From contig JAAFJW010000002.1 of assembly GCA_013298995.1 (NCBI GenBank), forward strand, positions 1 to 57,364: a DNA stretch of 57,364 nucleotides. The letters run 5' to 3'. This document shows, piece after piece, positions 35,212 to 45,194 of this stretch. This DNA is from Sphingobacteriales bacterium. GTDB taxonomy: Bacteria > Bacteroidota > Bacteroidia > Sphingobacteriales > Sphingobacteriaceae. Position numbers and translations under genes: made by a program. The notes beneath the pieces were generated by a model. It ran no database searches. It had not been told where the DNA came from and worked only from the letters and a program-made list of their open reading frames with translations. Position 1 is the stretch's first letter. The number at the start of each line of letters is the position of its first letter.

Positions 35212-38200
35212 TTATTTTACCACTTGTACCCATTTACCTGCTTCCATTGCTTGTATATTGTTTTTATACATTGCTTCGCAGCTTACCGTAGGCAAATAAT
35301 ATTTACCCAAATAGGCCGCATTTAACAGTACTTGGTAAATTAGGGTTTGCCTTTCGGCGATGTTAAAGTAGGTTAAAACTCTATCGTCCCGCATATCCCG
35401 ATAGGTATAAGTAGCTTGCCCACTAATAATTGAGGCATCGCTTAATCGGGTGTTTATAATTTCCCAGCCCGATGGAAATATTTGCGTAAGTGCCATTTGC
35501 TGGTAAAAGCCCCGTTTGCCGGGATTGTTGATGGTAACTTCGGCCACAAAATCAGTACCTTGTGGCAATACGCTGGGGTTTATTAGCCCACCTTTTAGGT
35601 TTTTATAAACTATACGTATCGTTAAAATATCCGTATTGTTTTTAATAGGCGGGTTAACGCCTTGCGATGATTGCCCTTGGCGTATAACCCTTACATACAA
35701 TAAATTACTTCCGCTATTGCTGATGTTGATATTGGCTTTTCCGTTTTTAAAATTAAGTGGTATTTTTTGGATAAAGGCATTTATGTTCACTGCTTTTTTA
35801 TCGCCGTTAAGGCTATACACCATATTAATTTTTGCGCCGTTTTTATGTACACCACAATATTTGGCTATGGCAATTAAGGCATAAGCGGTGGTTTGGGTGC
35901 TGTACCATTCATCTTGCGATAGCTTAGCGGCCAAGGTATTTACCACTGCCGCCGCCTTGTTTTTTAAGCCTAATTGGGTAAGGGTTTCTAAAATCATCCC
36001 TTCATCTCGCATATCAGACCCATAAGTGTAAGCCATTTGCTGGTAAGGTTTTACAACAATATCCAAACCTTTAATTAAAGATAAAGCAATAGCCCGTTGC
36101 CCTATCAGTAGGTAAGCTGCTGATAAACGCCACTTGCCTGCAACTGATAAATATTTAAACTCTCGCAGGCGGTTCATTGCACCTATTTCGGGCACTTTGG
36201 CCAATGCCAAAACATATAAACGGTAAGCCTGTGCCAAATCGCCACCATAAAAATTATCGCTTGTAGGCATATACGCATTTGCTTTATTGCGTTCGTAATT
36301 TTGCCATTGTGCCAGCATGGTGGGGGGCAAGCTGTAGCCTAAATTTTGCGCTTCCAATAAAAAATTGCCAGCATAATTACTGCCCCATTCATCGGCTTTG
36401 CTATCGCCAGGCCAGTAACCAAAGCCACCTTCATTGGTTTGGAAACTGCGTAATTTTACCAAAGCCGTTTTTATATTTCGTTCTATTTGTGCTTTTTGCG
36501 TTCCTGTAACATCGGTTAATTGGTTTAATACCAATTGTGGGTAAACCGCCGAAACCGTTTGTTCGATACAACCGTGTGGGTACTGTATCAGGTAATTTAA
36601 GCGTTTGCTTAAATTTATGGCGGGTATGCTCGAAACCTCCAGTTGTGCACTATTGCTGCCTGCAATGCCAATAGGCACAAAACTTGCCGACCAGTTTTTG
36701 CCACCCAATATTTGTGCACCATCCACTTTGGTTATGTATGGATTAGGGTTTCTGATATCCATTTCTACATCGTAAACCGCTTTATGCTTGCCACTTTGGG
36801 CTATAATTTTAATTTTTGCTATACCTGTTGCGTTGCCTACGGTAATATCGGCGAAAGCCATCATCTCGCTATTTTGGCTAAATACTATATTTTGTTTTTG
36901 GTTTGATGCTTGCAGTAAATTATTGGTTTGGATGCTAAGGCTCACATTTCTACTACTTTTATCCATTGCAAAAATGGTAATAGGCAATTTAAAACTTTCG
37001 CTTGGGCCAGCCACACGGGGCAAAGTTGCCAGTAGCATCAGCGGTTTTTTAACCTCCACCGTTTTTTCGGCTTGGCCATAAGCACCATCGGCACCAGCCA
37101 CCACCATTGCCCTTACCGAGCCTATATATTGTGGCAATTTAAACGTATGCGCAGCTTTTTGCCCAGCCGACAAAGTAAAAGGCCCCATATATTTTACCAC
37201 CGCTTTAAAGCGGTTGGCTTTGGCTGGGTTTACATTTCGGTTAATGCTGCCATCGCCACCAATGCTAAGTATGCGCATTAAATCGCCGCCCCAGGCACCT
37301 ACTACGTTATCAAACAAATCCCACGTTTTTACGCCCAAGGCTTCACGGGCATAAAAGCTGCTATGTGGGTTGGGGGTTTGGTAGCGGGTTAAATCCAGCA
37401 AGCCATCATCAACCAAGGCAATTGTATAGGTCATTGCCTTTCCATTAGCCTCGCTTACCACAATGGTATTGTTGGTTTCGGGCTGTATTACGCTGGCCAT
37501 TGTAATGATGGGTTTTAATATGGTTTGTGGGTCTTCTACCAAAATAGGGATGAGGCCATACATACGAATAGGCAAATCATTAACCGTTTGCGAGTGCGGT
37601 TGCAGTAAAGTAAGGTTTACAAATACGTTGGGAGCCATTTCTTTATCAACCTTAAAGGTGATTTTATTGGGCCCTTGTTGGGTATTTGTCCACCAGGTTT
37701 TTAGTACGTGGCTACCGGTTTCTATACTTATTAGACATCTGCCGTTTTTACTGCCGGGTACGGTTAAGGTAACCTCCTCGCCCACTTTATATTTTTCTTT
37801 ATCAGCTGTAAATGATAGCATTGCGGCATCGGTAGGGTTGTTTTGTTGTTCGCGTTGTGCCCAGCCTGCATAATCTAAATACAGGGTTTTGCCTGTAATG
37901 TGGCCGCTTGCTAGGTCTTTTATCCTAATTAAATACCTACCCCACTCCTGCCCATCAATGTATAGGTTCCAGTTGCCTTTGCCATTATTAAGTGTTACGT
38001 TTTGTTTTTGAAGCAATTGGTTGTAATTGTTTTGGGTAAAATTACTTAGACCTTCGTTGCCAGCATCCCACCACCAACGCCATTCTATTTTATATAATTC
38101 CACTTCTACGTTTTGCTTGCCAGCCAGTAATTTCCCATCGGTATTTACATTGGCAATTTCTATTTTATGGTTTTGCCCGCTTAGCAACATACCGCTTAGT

Positions 38201-40806
38201 TTATCGCCTTCGGGTGTGCGCAAGCCTATGTATGATGTGTAAATATGGTAAGGCATACTAAAATTATCGATGCTAAAATTACCACCAGCTTCAAAAACTT
38301 TGGTGCTAAAATTGGCCTGTAAAATGCCTGGTGCATTGGCCGTTGTGCTTAAAGTAGCTTTTATACTGGCTGCGCCATTTTGGTTTAAATTGCCCTCAAA
38401 TACATTTTTGCTTTCGGTAGTAAATGGGTTTGTAGGGTCGTCGAAAACATAATTATTAAAGTTTTTAAAACTGGTTTTTGTGGTGCTTAAAGTGGCATCA
38501 ATTTTGGCTTTTAAGTTTTTGGCAGGTGTACCGAAAAGCCATTTTACAGCCAATACGCCATCGTTTAATTGGCCTGCGCCCAAGCTAGTTTGCTTGCCAA
38601 AATCGAGGTTTATTTTTAACCTATTGGGCATTATGGTTTCTACCTTTACAGTTTTGCTAAATACAGCAGCACCAACTTTTACCTTGGCCAGCCAGTTGCC
38701 TGTGGCTGCGCCAGCATCGGTTTTGGTTTTAAAAACATAAAAACCATTTAGCCCTTTAAACAATATATTTCGTTTGATAAGTTGGCCTTGAGGATTGTAA
38801 AGCTCGAAAGCAACAGGTATTTCGGTAGGGAGTTTTTTGGTTTTATCTTCTAAAATAAAACTTACAAAAACCGAATCGCCGGGGCGGTAAACGCCACGTT
38901 CGGTATATATAAAGCCTTTTATGCCGCTTTGCACAGCATCACCATTGGCATTAAAACGGCTTAGAGGTAACGATGAACCATCATCTAATTTTAAGTAGCC
39001 ACGTTGCGCATCTTTTTTGGCTGTAAGCAAGTAGGGCTTGCTAGGCTTATCAAATTTTGCTTCGCCGTTGTTATCTGTTTTGGCGGTTTGCAACAGTTGG
39101 TTTTGGTAATCTAATAGCTTAATTTCTACGCCTTCCATTGGCTGGGTATCCAAAATATTGGTAGCAAAAACCAGCACCGAATTATCGTTGCCACGCTTGG
39201 CTATTAAACCAATGTTGGATGCAATAACGTTGCGAGAAACCCACCTATCGCGGTTGTAATACGATGGGTTACAAGGTTCGTCTTTTTGGTCCCAATTAAA
39301 ACCCCTTGGGTAATAATTATTGTAGCGTTGCCAAAAACCATCATCGCCATCTATTTTTTCGTAATAATTTTCGTCATCATAACCTTCATTTTCGTCCGAA
39401 CCAGCATCCGTGGCAACGCCAACACCCTTGCAATTATATAACGAATACGATTTTTGGAAACCAATGGTAATTCTATAAATAGCCCCAGGTTCAGTTTTTA
39501 TCAGCTTATCAATATCAAGCGCAAAGCGGTTTTTTTTGGTAAGATTTAAGGTTTTATCCTCATCCAACCTTATCGTTTTTTCGACCATTGGCTTGCCCAC
39601 ACGGCGCAAATCTTGCTCGCCATTCGGGTTATTCTGTTGCAAAAACTGTGGAATATTGTTTTCGTAAATTTTAATAATGGTAACATCAACCGCTTTTAGG
39701 TTTATGGCCTCAAAAGGGTAAGTGAGCTTGCCTGCACTAGGTATAATTGTTCCCTTACCGGGGATGCTAACCGCTGGGGCTCGGTTTTCGAAATTTACAT
39801 TGGCCGAAATTGCTTCAACCAATTTTTTAGCTACAATATTTTGGATGCCCGCATTTACGGTAACGGCATAGTTGCCATTTAATTTATCGGGAGCGTAAAC
39901 TTTTATTTGGCTTCCTTCGATGGTAAAGCTGGCATCGGTAATATTGCCTATACTTATTAACCCTCTTAAATCTTGGCTGGCCAATACAGGGTTGGAGCAT
40001 TGTATTAGCACATATTGCTCGGGAGCTTGTATGGCTTTTATAGCCAAAACTTTAAATATTCCTTTGGCAGGGATTTCTAGTTTTTCGCTTCCGCTGATAT
40101 CGGCACCAATAGGCCCGCCGTTCCAAACAAGGTTTAATTGTTCGGCATTATCGGCCATTTTAATACTATCTATTACAAAATCAGCTATTTTGCTGGCTGG
40201 GTTATGCAGCCATTTAACACGTAGGTTTTTATCTCCCAAGGTAGCGTTCAATAATTTTTCGATGCTTTGGCCTTCCTCGGCATCGGCTGTAAAAATAGTA
40301 CCTGTAAGTTTTAAATAATCTAACGATGCGTTGTTTATAGCCTGTAAACCATATTGCTCGATTTTAAACGATGGTTTTATGATTTCAAAATCGAAGTTGA
40401 ACGTTGATAAATCATCGGCCACAGCCAAAAATTTATCGAGTTTTAGGGTAGCTTGGTAGCTTTTACCAGCTTCCAAAGATTCGTTGGGTTTAAAGGCAAT
40501 GGTTCGTTCATCGTACCAATAGGCTTTGCCTTTTATGCTGGGGCTAAAGGTTAAAATATCGTTATCAATAGCTTGATTTGTAGCATGTAAAGTATTAATA
40601 CAACCAGCAAATTGTATTTTTATAACATCGTTTTTTGAGATTACGCCCGATGTGTAAGCCTCAATATATTGGGCAAAAGCGGGATTGGTTTCGTTGGATT
40701 TTGTGCGATGGCTACGCAAAAAAATAACTGCCACAATTGCGCTAATGGCTATTAAAGCAACGATAATAGCTTTTAAATTTTTCTTAAAAAACAGGTTATT
40801 TAGCAT
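35212..40806 (-). CDS. Bacterial alpha-2-macroglobulin (MG domain protein, YfaS-like)
   Basis: A very large (1864 residue) periplasm-facing protein, an analogue of eukaryotic protease-trap proteins. An N-terminal transmembrane anchor (about 12-31, KAIIVALIAISAIVAVIFLR) replaces the usual lipobox. MG1 and other macroglobulin domains follow, with bait-type and A2M-N regions (VYRPGDSVFVSFIL about 640; RMYGLIPILVEDP about 1080), and then the thioester domain with GCIEQ, whose Cys is residue 1413, followed by alpha/alpha-toroid helices (YPHGCIEQTVSAVYPQLVL; NEGGFGYWPGD) and the receptor-binding-like C-terminus. It may trap foreign proteases. In many bacteria it is paired with penicillin-binding protein PbpC; no such gene is in this window. 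Confidence 0.9.
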   Translation of the reverse strand: MLNNLFFKKNLKAIIVALIAISAIVAVIFLRSHRTKSNETNPAFAQYIEAYTSGVISKNDVIKIQFAGCINTLHATNQAIDNDILTFSPSIKGKAYWYDERTIAFKPNESLEAGKSYQATLKLDKFLAVADDLSTFNFDFEIIKPSFKIEQYGLQAINNASLDYLKLTGTIFTADAEEGQSIEKLLNATLGDKNLRVKWLHNPASKIADFVIDSIKMADNAEQLNLVWNGGPIGADISGSEKLEIPAKGIFKVLAIKAIQAPEQYVLIQCSNPVLASQDLRGLISIGNITDASFTIEGSQIKVYAPDKLNGNYAVTVNAGIQNIVAKKLVEAISANVNFENRAPAVSIPGKGTIIPSAGKLTYPFEAINLKAVDVTIIKIYENNIPQFLQQNNPNGEQDLRRVGKPMVEKTIRLDEDKTLNLTKKNRFALDIDKLIKTEPGAIYRITIGFQKSYSLYNCKGVGVATDAGSDENEGYDDENYYEKIDGDDGFWQRYNNYYPRGFNWDQKDEPCNPSYYNRDRWVSRNVIASNIGLIAKRGNDNSVLVFATNILDTQPMEGVEIKLLDYQNQLLQTAKTDNNGEAKFDKPSKPYLLTAKKDAQRGYLKLDDGSSLPLSRFNANGDAVQSGIKGFIYTERGVYRPGDSVFVSFILEDKTKKLPTEIPVAFELYNPQGQLIKRNILFKGLNGFYVFKTKTDAGAATGNWLAKVKVGAAVFSKTVKVETIMPNRLKINLDFGKQTSLGAGQLNDGVLAVKWLFGTPAKNLKAKIDATLSTTKTSFKNFNNYVFDDPTNPFTTESKNVFEGNLNQNGAASIKATLSTTANAPGILQANFSTKVFEAGGNFSIDNFSMPYHIYTSYIGLRTPEGDKLSGMLLSGQNHKIEIANVNTDGKLLAGKQNVEVELYKIEWRWWWDAGNEGLSNFTQNNYNQLLQKQNVTLNNGKGNWNLYIDGQEWGRYLIRIKDLASGHITGKTLYLDYAGWAQREQQNNPTDAAMLSFTADKEKYKVGEEVTLTVPGSKNGRCLISIETGSHVLKTWWTNTQQGPNKITFKVDKEMAPNVFVNLTLLQPHSQTVNDLPIRMYGLIPILVEDPQTILKPIITMASVIQPETNNTIVVSEANGKAMTYTIALVDDGLLDLTRYQTPNPHSSFYAREALGVKTWDLFDNVVGAWGGDLMRILSIGGDGSINRNVNPAKANRFKAVVKYMGPFTLSAGQKAAHTFKLPQYIGSVRAMVVAGADGAYGQAEKTVEVKKPLMLLATLPRVAGPSESFKLPITIFAMDKSSRNVSLSIQTNNLLQASNQKQNIVFSQNSEMMAFADITVGNATGIAKIKIIAQSGKHKAVYDVEMDIRNPNPYITKVDGAQILGGKNWSASFVPIGIAGSNSAQLEVSSIPAINLSKRLNYLIQYPHGCIEQTVSAVYPQLVLNQLTDVTGTQKAQIERNIKTALVKLRSFQTNEGGFGYWPGDSKADEWGSNYAGNFLLEAQNLGYSLPPTMLAQWQNYERNKANAYMPTSDNFYGGDLAQAYRLYVLALAKVPEIGAMNRLREFKYLSVAGKWRLSAAYLLIGQRAIALSLIKGLDIVVKPYQQMAYTYGSDMRDEGMILETLTQLGLKNKAAAVVNTLAAKLSQDEWYSTQTTAYALIAIAKYCGVHKNGAKINMVYSLNGDKKAVNINAFIQKIPLNFKNGKANINISNSGSNLLYVRVIRQGQSSQGVNPPIKNNTDILTIRIVYKNLKGGLINPSVLPQGTDFVAEVTINNPGKRGFYQQMALTQIFPSGWEIINTRLSDASIISGQATYTYRDMRDDRVLTYFNIAERQTLIYQVLLNAAYLGKYYLPTVSCEAMYKNNIQAMEAGKWVQVVK

Positions 40807-40905
40807 GGTAGTAAAAATATAGGTTTTATTTGGTGGGATGTTTACAAATTATTACATTTTAGTTGCTTAAAAAAAATCGATTGAATTAAAAATTTAGCAC
40901 AAATA

Positions 40906-43320
40906 TTATAAAAATTGCAGCGGCTTGTATTCTTGCATTATTTGATACACTTTTTCTATCACATCATCCACACTCGGTTTGCCAAAATAATCGCCATCGG
41001 TACCGTAAGGTGTGCGGTGTTCTTGGGCAGTAAGGGTTTGTGGTGCAGCATCTAAAAACTGGTACGCATTTTGGTTTTCGAGCAGTTGTTGTAATATATA
41101 AGCACTACCGCCACCGGGCACATCTTCATCAATAATTAAAAGTTTATTGGTTTTTTTGATAGATTGTAAGCAATCGTTATTCAAATCAAAAGGCATTAGG
41201 GTTTGCAAATCAATTACTTCGGCATCAATATCCATTTTAAGCAATTCGCTTGCAGCCTCGTTCACTATGCGTAGGGTAGAGCCGTAAGATACCAGTGTAA
41301 TATCGCTGCCTGTTTTTATAATTTCGGCAACGCCCAGCGGCACTTTAAATTCGCCTACGTTTTCGGGCAATCGTTCTTTAATGCGATAACCGTTAAGGCA
41401 TTCGATAAGCAATGCGGGTTCGTCGCCTTGTAATAGCGTGTTGTACATGCCTGCGGCTTGCACCATATTGCGTGGTACGCAAATGTGCATTCCTTTAAGC
41501 GCATTTACCAGCATTCCCATGGGCGAGCCAGCATGCCATATTCCTTCTAAACGGTGGCCACGTGTACGTACAATTAAAGGAGCTTTTTGCCCGCCTTTGG
41601 TGCGGTAACTTAGGGTAGCAATATCATCGCTTAATACGCTCATGGCGTAAGTAACGTAATCTAAATACTGTATTTCGGCAATGGGCTTAAATCCCCGTAA
41701 GGCTAAACCAAGTGCCTGGCCTACAATGGTAATTTCTCTTATACCAGTATCGCTTATGCGGTTTTCGCCATATTTTTGTTGTAAGCCAGCAAAACCTTGG
41801 TTTACATCGCCTATGGCACCCAAATCTTCACCAAAAGCAATAATTAATGGGTCTCTAGCAAAATTGGCATCAAAGCAGGCATTTAATACCTCTCGGCCAT
41901 CTACCATTTGCGAGTTTTCGGTATAAATAGGTGCAATGGCATTTGCTTTTAAAGGCGATTGTGCGCTATTGGTATATAAATAGGTATTGTATAAATCGTG
42001 ATTTTTGCCTTGCTGTTTAATATACCATTGTATCAGATTATCCCGTTCGGGCGATTTGTTTTTTCGGCTTATGCGGATGGCCTTGCGTACGGTAGAGATA
42101 ATTTCTTTTCGTAATGGATCGATTTCGGATCGTAAAATTAGCGTTATTTGTTTTACATCTTCGTGATGAATAGCCAAAGCATCGAGCAGGGTAAAAGCCT
42201 GTTCTTTATCTATTTGTATATCCTCCATAAAATCGGCCCAAGCCTCTTTTTGGATTCGTTTTACTTCTTTTTTTGCGATATTTTCGAGGGTATTTAGCTC
42301 TTCTTCGGTGGCTATGGCCGATTGTAGCATCCATTGCCTCATTTTTAAAATACAATCGTATTCTTTTTCCCAGGCCAAGCGTTCATCGGGTTTATAACGC
42401 TCGTGTGAGCCAGATGTAGAGTGCCCTTGTGGCTGCGTAAGCTCGGTAACGTGTATTAATACAGGTACATGCTGGGTTCGGCAAATATGTATAGCTTTTT
42501 GGTACGTTTCGCACAATGCCACATAATCCCAACCTTTTACCCTAAAAATTTCGAGGCCATTGGCCATATCATCACGCTGAAAACCCTTTAAAATTTCGGA
42601 TATATTTTCTTTTGTGGTTTGATATTTGGCAGGTACTGATATGCCATAACCATCGTCCCATACCGAAACCGCCATAGGTATTTGCAATACACCAGCGGCA
42701 TTAATGGCTTCAAAAAAAACGCCTTCGGAGGTAGAAGCATTGCCAATAGTGCCAAAGGCAACCTCGTTTCCCTTATCAGTAAATTGGGTAAATTGATGTA
42801 AATCGGTGTTTTGTTTGTACAGTTTTGAGGCGTAAGCCAAGCCCACCAGTTTTTGCATTTGCGATGCCGTAGGCGATATATCGGACGAGCTATTTTTACT
42901 TGTACACAAATTTTTCCATTGCCCATGTTCATCCAGCGAGCGGGTAGCAAAATGGTTATTCATTTGCCTTCCGGCGGATGCTGGTTCCATGGTAACATCG
43001 GTATTGGCGTATAGCTGGGCAAATAGTTGCCGCTTGCTGCTCATACCTGCGGCCAGCATAAAAGTTTGGTCGCGGTAATAGCCAGCCCGCCAGTCGCCGG
43101 GGTTAAATACTTTGGCCATAGCTAATTGTGCTACTTCTTTGCCATCGCCAAAAATGCCAAACTTAGCCTTACCTGTTAATACCTCGCGGCGGCCAAGCAA
43201 GCTAATTTGCCTACTTTCGTAAGCAATTTTATAATCATTAATAACAATGGTTTTAAAATCATCGAAACTTAATTCGTTGTACATGTGAGGATTTAAAGTA
43301 TCGGCGTTATTTTTTATCAT
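40906..43320 (-). CDS. 2-oxoacid dehydrogenase E1, fused alpha and beta subunits
   Basis: An 804-residue thiamine-diphosphate enzyme with the alpha part (1-~400) and beta part (~480-804, from DGREVLNACFDANFARDP and IIAFGEDLG) joined in one chain, a known form in Bacteroidota for branched-chain 2-oxoacid or pyruvate dehydrogenase. It would decarboxylate a 2-oxoacid and acylate the lipoyl E2. TPP/Mg site: GNASTSEG (193-200) replaces the usual GDGATSEG, and WDDGYGISVP (221-230) replaces the usual ENNGYAISTP, so the Asp and Asn metal ligands look exchanged. Beta-part motifs YLDYV, RTRGHRLEG and the PYG near the end are normal. E2 and E3 genes are not nearby. Confidence 0.88.
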   Translation of the reverse strand: MIKNNADTLNPHMYNELSFDDFKTIVINDYKIAYESRQISLLGRREVLTGKAKFGIFGDGKEVAQLAMAKVFNPGDWRAGYYRDQTFMLAAGMSSKRQLFAQLYANTDVTMEPASAGRQMNNHFATRSLDEHGQWKNLCTSKNSSSDISPTASQMQKLVGLAYASKLYKQNTDLHQFTQFTDKGNEVAFGTIGNASTSEGVFFEAINAAGVLQIPMAVSVWDDGYGISVPAKYQTTKENISEILKGFQRDDMANGLEIFRVKGWDYVALCETYQKAIHICRTQHVPVLIHVTELTQPQGHSTSGSHERYKPDERLAWEKEYDCILKMRQWMLQSAIATEEELNTLENIAKKEVKRIQKEAWADFMEDIQIDKEQAFTLLDALAIHHEDVKQITLILRSEIDPLRKEIISTVRKAIRISRKNKSPERDNLIQWYIKQQGKNHDLYNTYLYTNSAQSPLKANAIAPIYTENSQMVDGREVLNACFDANFARDPLIIAFGEDLGAIGDVNQGFAGLQQKYGENRISDTGIREITIVGQALGLALRGFKPIAEIQYLDYVTYAMSVLSDDIATLSYRTKGGQKAPLIVRTRGHRLEGIWHAGSPMGMLVNALKGMHICVPRNMVQAAGMYNTLLQGDEPALLIECLNGYRIKERLPENVGEFKVPLGVAEIIKTGSDITLVSYGSTLRIVNEAASELLKMDIDAEVIDLQTLMPFDLNNDCLQSIKKTNKLLIIDEDVPGGGSAYILQQLLENQNAYQFLDAAPQTLTAQEHRTPYGTDGDYFGKPSVDDVIEKVYQIMQEYKPLQFL

Positions 43321-43345
43321 TGGATATATGGGTAAACAATATTTT

Positions 43346-43353
43346 CAAATATA
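43346..43353 (-). promoter_or_regulatory. -7 element of the E1 gene
   Basis: TATATTTG on the minus strand, perfect TAnnTTTG, 26 nt before the ATG at 43320. No clear -33 TTTG. Confidence 0.4.
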
Positions 43354-43432
43354 TTCAAAAAAATATCTAGGTTAGAATTATGAAAAAATTATCTTATTAT
43401 TTGTTACATTAAATAGAATAGTTACCTTTGAT

Positions 43433-43440
43433 TTCAAACT
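43433..43440 (+). promoter_or_regulatory. -7 element of the DUF1573 gene
   Basis: TACCTTTG, perfect TAnnTTTG, 9 nt before the ATG at 43450, giving a very short or absent leader. A TTTG at 43400-43403 is too far (29 nt) for the usual spacer. Confidence 0.45.
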
Positions 43441-43449
43441 ATTAAAAAA

Positions 43450-43848
43450 ATGAAAAAAATATTTTTATTTTGCTTTATTGCAATAGCAATTATTGGTCTT
43501 TCTTCTTTTCAAGAAAAAACTGCCGAGTTTAAATTTACAGAAGAAACACATGATTTTGGTAAAATCCCACAAGGAAAACCTGTAAGCTATGTTTTTAAAT
43601 ACACCAACGTAGGCGAAGAACCTATAATTATTACCGCAGTAGAATCAACCTGTGGCTGTACCGTACCTAGTGTAGAACCCAAACAAGGAACGCCTGTATT
43701 AAAAGGACAAGGCGGTGCCATTACCATTACTTTTAATGCAGCCGTTGCTGCACCATTTACTAAATTTGTAAAAATTACCTCTAACTCTAAAACCCCTTTA
43801 AAAATGTTATACATTAAAGGAGAGGTAGTTGCCGCCGCAGCAAATTAA
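43450..43848 (+). CDS. DUF1573 family exported protein
   Basis: A 132-residue exported Ig-like protein of unknown function, very common in Bacteroidota. A signal peptide (about 1-19, MKKIFLFCFIAIAIIGLSS) is followed by the family core: ETHDFGKIPQGKPVSYVFKY, ESTCGCTVPSVEP with its CGC motif, and SNSKTPLKMLYIKGEV. The promoter element is almost at the ATG. A terminator follows at once, so it is monocistronic. Confidence 0.9.
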   Translation: MKKIFLFCFIAIAIIGLSSFQEKTAEFKFTEETHDFGKIPQGKPVSYVFKYTNVGEEPIIITAVESTCGCTVPSVEPKQGTPVLKGQGGAITITFNAAVAAPFTKFVKITSNSKTPLKMLYIKGEVVAAAAN

Positions 43849-43863
43849 ATAAACCACATTCTT

Positions 43864-43902
43864 GAAAGCCTTTCTCGAATACATGAGAAAGGCTTTTTTT
43901 TT
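43864..43902 (+). terminator. Rho-independent terminator of the DUF1573 gene
   Basis: An 11-bp perfect stem (AAGCCTTTCTC / GAGAAAGGCTT) with an 8-nt loop and a long T run, 16 nt past the stop. Confidence 0.88.
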
Positions 43903-43926
43903 ATATCTAAAATTTAAAATAGCACA

Positions 43927-45132
43927 ATGCCCACAATTTCTAATAAAGGATTAACAATGCCTGCTTCGCCTATTCGTAAGCTAAGTCCTTTTGCCGAGCA
44001 AGCCAAGCAAAATGGCAAAAAGGTTTACCACCTTAATATTGGCCAACCAGATATCGAAACACCCGAAAACATTATAGCCGCCATTAAAAATATCGATTTT
44101 AAAATATGGGCTTACACCGCATCCGAAGGTACAATAGCTTACCGCAAAAAACTGGTAAGTTATTACCAAAAGTTTAATTACAATGTATGTACCGATGATA
44201 TTATTGTTACCACAGGTGCATCCGAAGCTATAAATATTGCCTTAATGGCTTGTTTAGAAGCTGGGGATGAGATTATTATTCCCGAACCATTTTATGCCAA
44301 TTATAACGGATTTGCCCACCAAAGCAATTGCGTAATAGTGCCTGTAATGTCGGTTATCGAAAACGATTTTGGCTTACCACCCATTAGCGAGTTCGAGAAA
44401 CTAATAAGCCCCAAAACCCGAGCAATTTTTATATGTAACCCCAATAACCCAACAGGCTATTTGTACAGCATGCAAGAAATGCTAGATTTAAAACAGCTGG
44501 CATTAAAATACGATTTATTTATATTTTCGGATGAGGCATATAGAGAATTTTGCTACGATGGCAAAACATTTATTTCGCCTTTTAATATACCCGGGTTAGA
44601 AGAAAATGTAGTTGTAATTGATACCATATCAAAAAGATATAGTGCTTGTGGTGCCCGTTTAGGCTGTTTAATTACCAAAAACAAAAGCGTAATAGCCGCC
44701 GCATTAAAATTTGCACAAACCCGCCTAAGTGCTGGTATGGTTGAACAAATAGCGGGCGAAGCGGCTGTGGACACTCCCGATAGCTATTTTACAAATGTAA
44801 TTAACGAATATACCCTGCGCCGAAAAATATTGGTGGATAGCTTAAACGCCATTGAAGGCGTAATTTGCCCCAACCCTGGAGGTGCATTTTATGTAGTAGC
44901 ACAACTGCCTATTGATGATGCCGAAAAGTTTTGCCAATGGATTTTGGAAGAATTTGATTACCAAAACCAAACCGTAATGATGGCTCCCGCAGCTGGTTTT
45001 TACTCGAATAGTACTGCTGGCAAGCAACAAGTAAGGCTAGCTTATGTGCTTAATGTTAATGATTTAACCAATGCCATGCTTTGCTTAAAAGAAGCCTTAA
45101 AAGTTTACCCTGGCCAAACAATTAAGCCCTAA
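43927..45132 (+). CDS. PLP-dependent aminotransferase, class I/II (AspC-like)
   Basis: A 401-residue fold-type I aminotransferase, probably an aspartate or aromatic amino-acid aminotransferase. Motifs: HLNIGQPDIETP (N-terminal substrate loop), the cofactor-contacting GASEAINIA, PFYANY, ICNPNNPTG (Asn and Asp-side contacts), FSDEAYREF (the Asp that binds the pyridine), and SKRYSACGARLGCL with the Schiff-base Lys. All are in order. The specific amino-acid substrate cannot be told by eye. It lies between the DUF1573 gene and tmRNA, with no operon partner. Confidence 0.9.
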   Translation: MPTISNKGLTMPASPIRKLSPFAEQAKQNGKKVYHLNIGQPDIETPENIIAAIKNIDFKIWAYTASEGTIAYRKKLVSYYQKFNYNVCTDDIIVTTGASEAINIALMACLEAGDEIIIPEPFYANYNGFAHQSNCVIVPVMSVIENDFGLPPISEFEKLISPKTRAIFICNPNNPTGYLYSMQEMLDLKQLALKYDLFIFSDEAYREFCYDGKTFISPFNIPGLEENVVVIDTISKRYSACGARLGCLITKNKSVIAAALKFAQTRLSAGMVEQIAGEAAVDTPDSYFTNVINEYTLRRKILVDSLNAIEGVICPNPGGAFYVVAQLPIDDAEKFCQWILEEFDYQNQTVMMAPAAGFYSNSTAGKQQVRLAYVLNVNDLTNAMLCLKEALKVYPGQTIKP

Positions 45133-45163
45133 AATTAACATTACAATTAAACCAATAATAATG

Positions 45164-45171
45164 TATATTTG
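45164..45171 (+). promoter_or_regulatory. -7 element of ssrA
   Basis: TATATTTG, perfect TAnnTTTG, 23 nt before the mature 5' end. This would place the start a little upstream of the processed end. Confidence 0.5.
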
Positions 45172-45194
45172 CTGTTCGAAAAAGCATACCCTTG

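Noticed and set aside
42588-42950. 120-residue open frame within the E1 gene in another frame
   Set aside because: It is a shadow of the conserved E1-alpha region; the E1 motifs are in the main frame.
43400-43440. Full -33/-7 promoter before the DUF1573 gene
   Set aside because: The TTTG at 43400 is 29 nt from the -7 element, too far from the usual 19; only the -7 box is reported.
45100-45194. tRNA genes beside tmRNA or elsewhere in the window
   Set aside because: No cloverleaf with TTCGA-type T-arm and CCA-proximal stem was seen apart from the tmRNA itself.
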